Assembly: GCF_020103695.1 (NCBI RefSeq)
Contig: NZ_JAHXBF010000019.1
Span: 124,001 to 188,000 of the forward strand
Source of the DNA: Hyalangium versicolor
GTDB lineage: Bacteria > Myxococcota > Myxococcia > Myxococcales > Myxococcaceae
Length of the DNA stretch: 64,000 nt
Reading direction: 5' to 3'
Positions 62,555 to 64,000 of this stretch are shown piece after piece. The notes beneath the pieces are model-generated. The model worked only from the letters and a program-made list of their open reading frames with translations, had not been told where the DNA came from and did not search any database. The translations under genes were made by a program, and so were the position numbers. The stretch's first letter is position 1; each line of letters begins with the position of its first letter.

Positions 62555-64000
62555 CCGGCGTACTCCGCGCTCTTGAGGGCCTCATAGGCCTGCTGGGTGA
62601 AGGGCGCTCCCGATGCGCCCAGCGCCTTGCCCACGTCCTCCTTGCCCTTCTTGTCCACCCACGCGGAGATGAGCGTGGCGCGCCAGAAGGGGTTGAGGAA
62701 GTTGGGCGGCTCCGTCCACTGCCCCGTCCTGTGGTGGTAGTAGGCGATGCCCGCCGACAGCGCGGTGGCCTTGGAGATGTCCGTCCCGTTCGTCAGGGTG
62801 ATGCCGCGGTTGTCGAACTTCTCGTTGGTGCTGGAGAACCGGAAGTTGAAGAAGAGGTTCCAGGGGTCCGCGCTGCTGCCCATGCGGCTCTGATAGTCGC
62901 GCTGGATGATGGCGTAGTTCTTCGGCTGGCCGAAGTTCTCATCCTCCTCGGCGACGTGCTTGAAGTTGTAGTCCGCGTGCGGCGGCCACATGCCCGGGCA
63001 CAGGGTGCAGTCGCCCATGGTGTGGTCCTCCTTGCGGCCGTTGTCGTCCGCGGAACCGCCCGTCCAGTAGTGCTCGTCGTTGTGGCTGGGCTCGTCGGTG
63101 CTCTTCACGTGCGCATCGATGCCGCCGGACTCACCTCGGGACATGGGCGGGCAGGGCGACTGTCCCCGTCCGAAGGTGAGGGTCACCGAGCCATGGTCAT
63201 CCCCCCAGGCCGCGCCGTTCTCCGCGGGCTTGGCCGAGTGGTTCTTGTTGCTGTTGAAGTAGCCGCTGCCCTCGTCCTCGACCGTGTTGATGATGTCCAT
63301 GGCCGGCACGATCGTCTGCAGCTTGTTCTTGATGGGGTTCGCGCCCCCTTCACGTCCGGTGACGAAGGCATAGCCGCGCGAGCCCATGGCCGCGTAGACG
63401 AAGTGGTTCTTGTGGTCCGCCTTGCGGCGCGTGCAGAAGGCGCCTTCCTTGGCGCAGCTCTCGTCGCCCTCGATTTCGAAGGTGTTGACGCTGGCGGCGC
63501 CCGTGCTCGCGACGATCTCCTCGCCGAACATGCTGCCCTTGTTGGCCTGCTTGGCGATCTTGTCGGCGATCGTCGCGCCCGCGAGGGCCGACTTCAGGGC
63601 GTCATAGGCATCCTTCTGCGCCTTGGAGATGGAGCCGAGCTGCAGGGCTCGGGCCTCGTGGCCCGCGCGGGGGTCCGCGCCCGACCACTTGCTCTCCACC
63701 TGCTGGTCCTCCTTCGAGAGATCATCCCGAGCCTTGTCGATGTCCTGAATGGCCTTGTTGCCGCACTGACAGAACCGGGCGCAGGTGGCGTTGGTCGGAG
63801 CGCACGGGCAGTTGGAGGCAATGATGAGCTCGTAGGGCTTCTTGGCGTCGTTATAGGCCCTCCGCCCGCCTTCCAGGGCGGCGCGGTAGAAGCCGCTCCA
63901 GGAGATGAGGCTCTCCACGCCCGTCATGACCACCATGTGGCCCATGAAGGCGCGGTTGAGCAGGGAGACACCATTGAAGGTGCGGGCGGTGGCCACGGCC
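62548..64000 (-). CDS. TadG-like protein (truncated by window end)
   Basis: At least 484 codons; the frame is open to the window edge and its true start lies beyond base 64000. The first visible residues (AVATARTFNGVSLLNRAFMGH) are the segment that follows the N-terminal membrane helix of TadG-like pilus proteins. The rest is a large, Cys-bearing periplasmic domain (SNCPCAPTNATCARFCQCGN, GDCTLCPGMWPPH) with aromatic-rich C-terminal half. Probably a minor Tad-pilus or envelope-assembly factor, translationally coupled to the TadE-like gene. Confidence 0.75.
   Translation of the reverse strand, partial: AVATARTFNGVSLLNRAFMGHMVVMTGVESLISWSGFYRAALEGGRRAYNDAKKPYELIIASNCPCAPTNATCARFCQCGNKAIQDIDKARDDLSKEDQQVESKWSGADPRAGHEARALQLGSISKAQKDAYDALKSALAGATIADKIAKQANKGSMFGEEIVASTGAASVNTFEIEGDESCAKEGAFCTRRKADHKNHFVYAAMGSRGYAFVTGREGGANPIKNKLQTIVPAMDIINTVEDEGSGYFNSNKNHSAKPAENGAAWGDDHGSVTLTFGRGQSPCPPMSRGESGGIDAHVKSTDEPSHNDEHYWTGGSADDNGRKEDHTMGDCTLCPGMWPPHADYNFKHVAEEDENFGQPKNYAIIQRDYQSRMGSSADPWNLFFNFRFSSTNEKFDNRGITLTNGTDISKATALSAGIAYYHHRTGQWTEPPNFLNPFWRATLISAWVDKKGKEDVGKALGASGAPFTQQAYEALKSAEYAGW

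Overview
The window is a contiguous piece of a GC-rich chromosome that reads as a myxobacterium, most likely of the Cystobacter/Archangium/Stigmatella group. The signs are strong third-position GC bias, many secreted lipoproteins with Ig-like, FG-GAP or Asp/Gly-rich low-complexity segments, two transmembrane Ser/Thr protein kinases, two orphan hybrid-domain histidine kinases, an imm11/DUF1629 immunity-type gene, an F0-only atp operon, and two tandem lspA genes beside lgt. No tRNA, rRNA, CRISPR array or intact insertion sequence was seen.

Layout, left to right. 1-2.7 kb: the 3' end of a citrate-synthase-family gene, a lipoprotein, a small membrane protein and a secreted TPR-like protein. 2.7-11.3 kb: one giant lipoprotein of 2860 residues, coupled by ATGA to the gene before it, with seven 207-residue Ig-type repeats followed by 21 FG-GAP Ca-binding blades. 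11.3-15.3 kb (minus): atpZ-atpI-atpB-atpE-atpF-ychF. 15.5-23.1 kb (plus): a PEBP protein, a PAS/GAF histidine kinase, a PHB-depolymerase-type esterase with Ig modules, and a di-haem peroxidase-like lipoprotein. 23-30.7 kb: a GH18-like unknown, an arrestin-like pair, lysC-type aspartate kinase, DUF1697, and a MocR regulator divergent from an EamA exporter with paired operator-like sites between them. 30.8-41 kb: a membrane histidine kinase with an HNVGN H-box, a serine hydrolase, secreted unknowns, DUF4291, an AHSA1-type protein, and the minus-strand operon hemL-kinase-hydrolase.

41-45.6 kb is the accessory stretch. Immediately after a second Ser/Thr kinase gene lie a 22-bp perfect palindrome, two 70-bp near-identical direct repeats bracketing a small unknown gene plus an imm11-family gene, the last 46 codons of an IS66 transposase, a helical hypothetical gene whose ends coincide with repeats, twin perfect palindromes and a frameshifted nucleosidase-like fragment. 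It looks like a decaying toxin-immunity or mobile cassette.

45.6-64 kb: a beta-propeller-like protein; a long minus-strand envelope cluster (lspA-lspA-lgt-MXAN_5187-like-kdsC-type phosphatase-lipoproteins-TPR lipoprotein); a DUF1279 protein; a lipoprotein nuclease with GGYDG repeats; a Mut7-C fusion; ileS; and the start of a Tad pilus set (TadG-like, TadE-like, a secreted partner) running off the right end. The lgt/lspA genes make and process exactly the class of lipoproteins that is so abundant elsewhere in the window.
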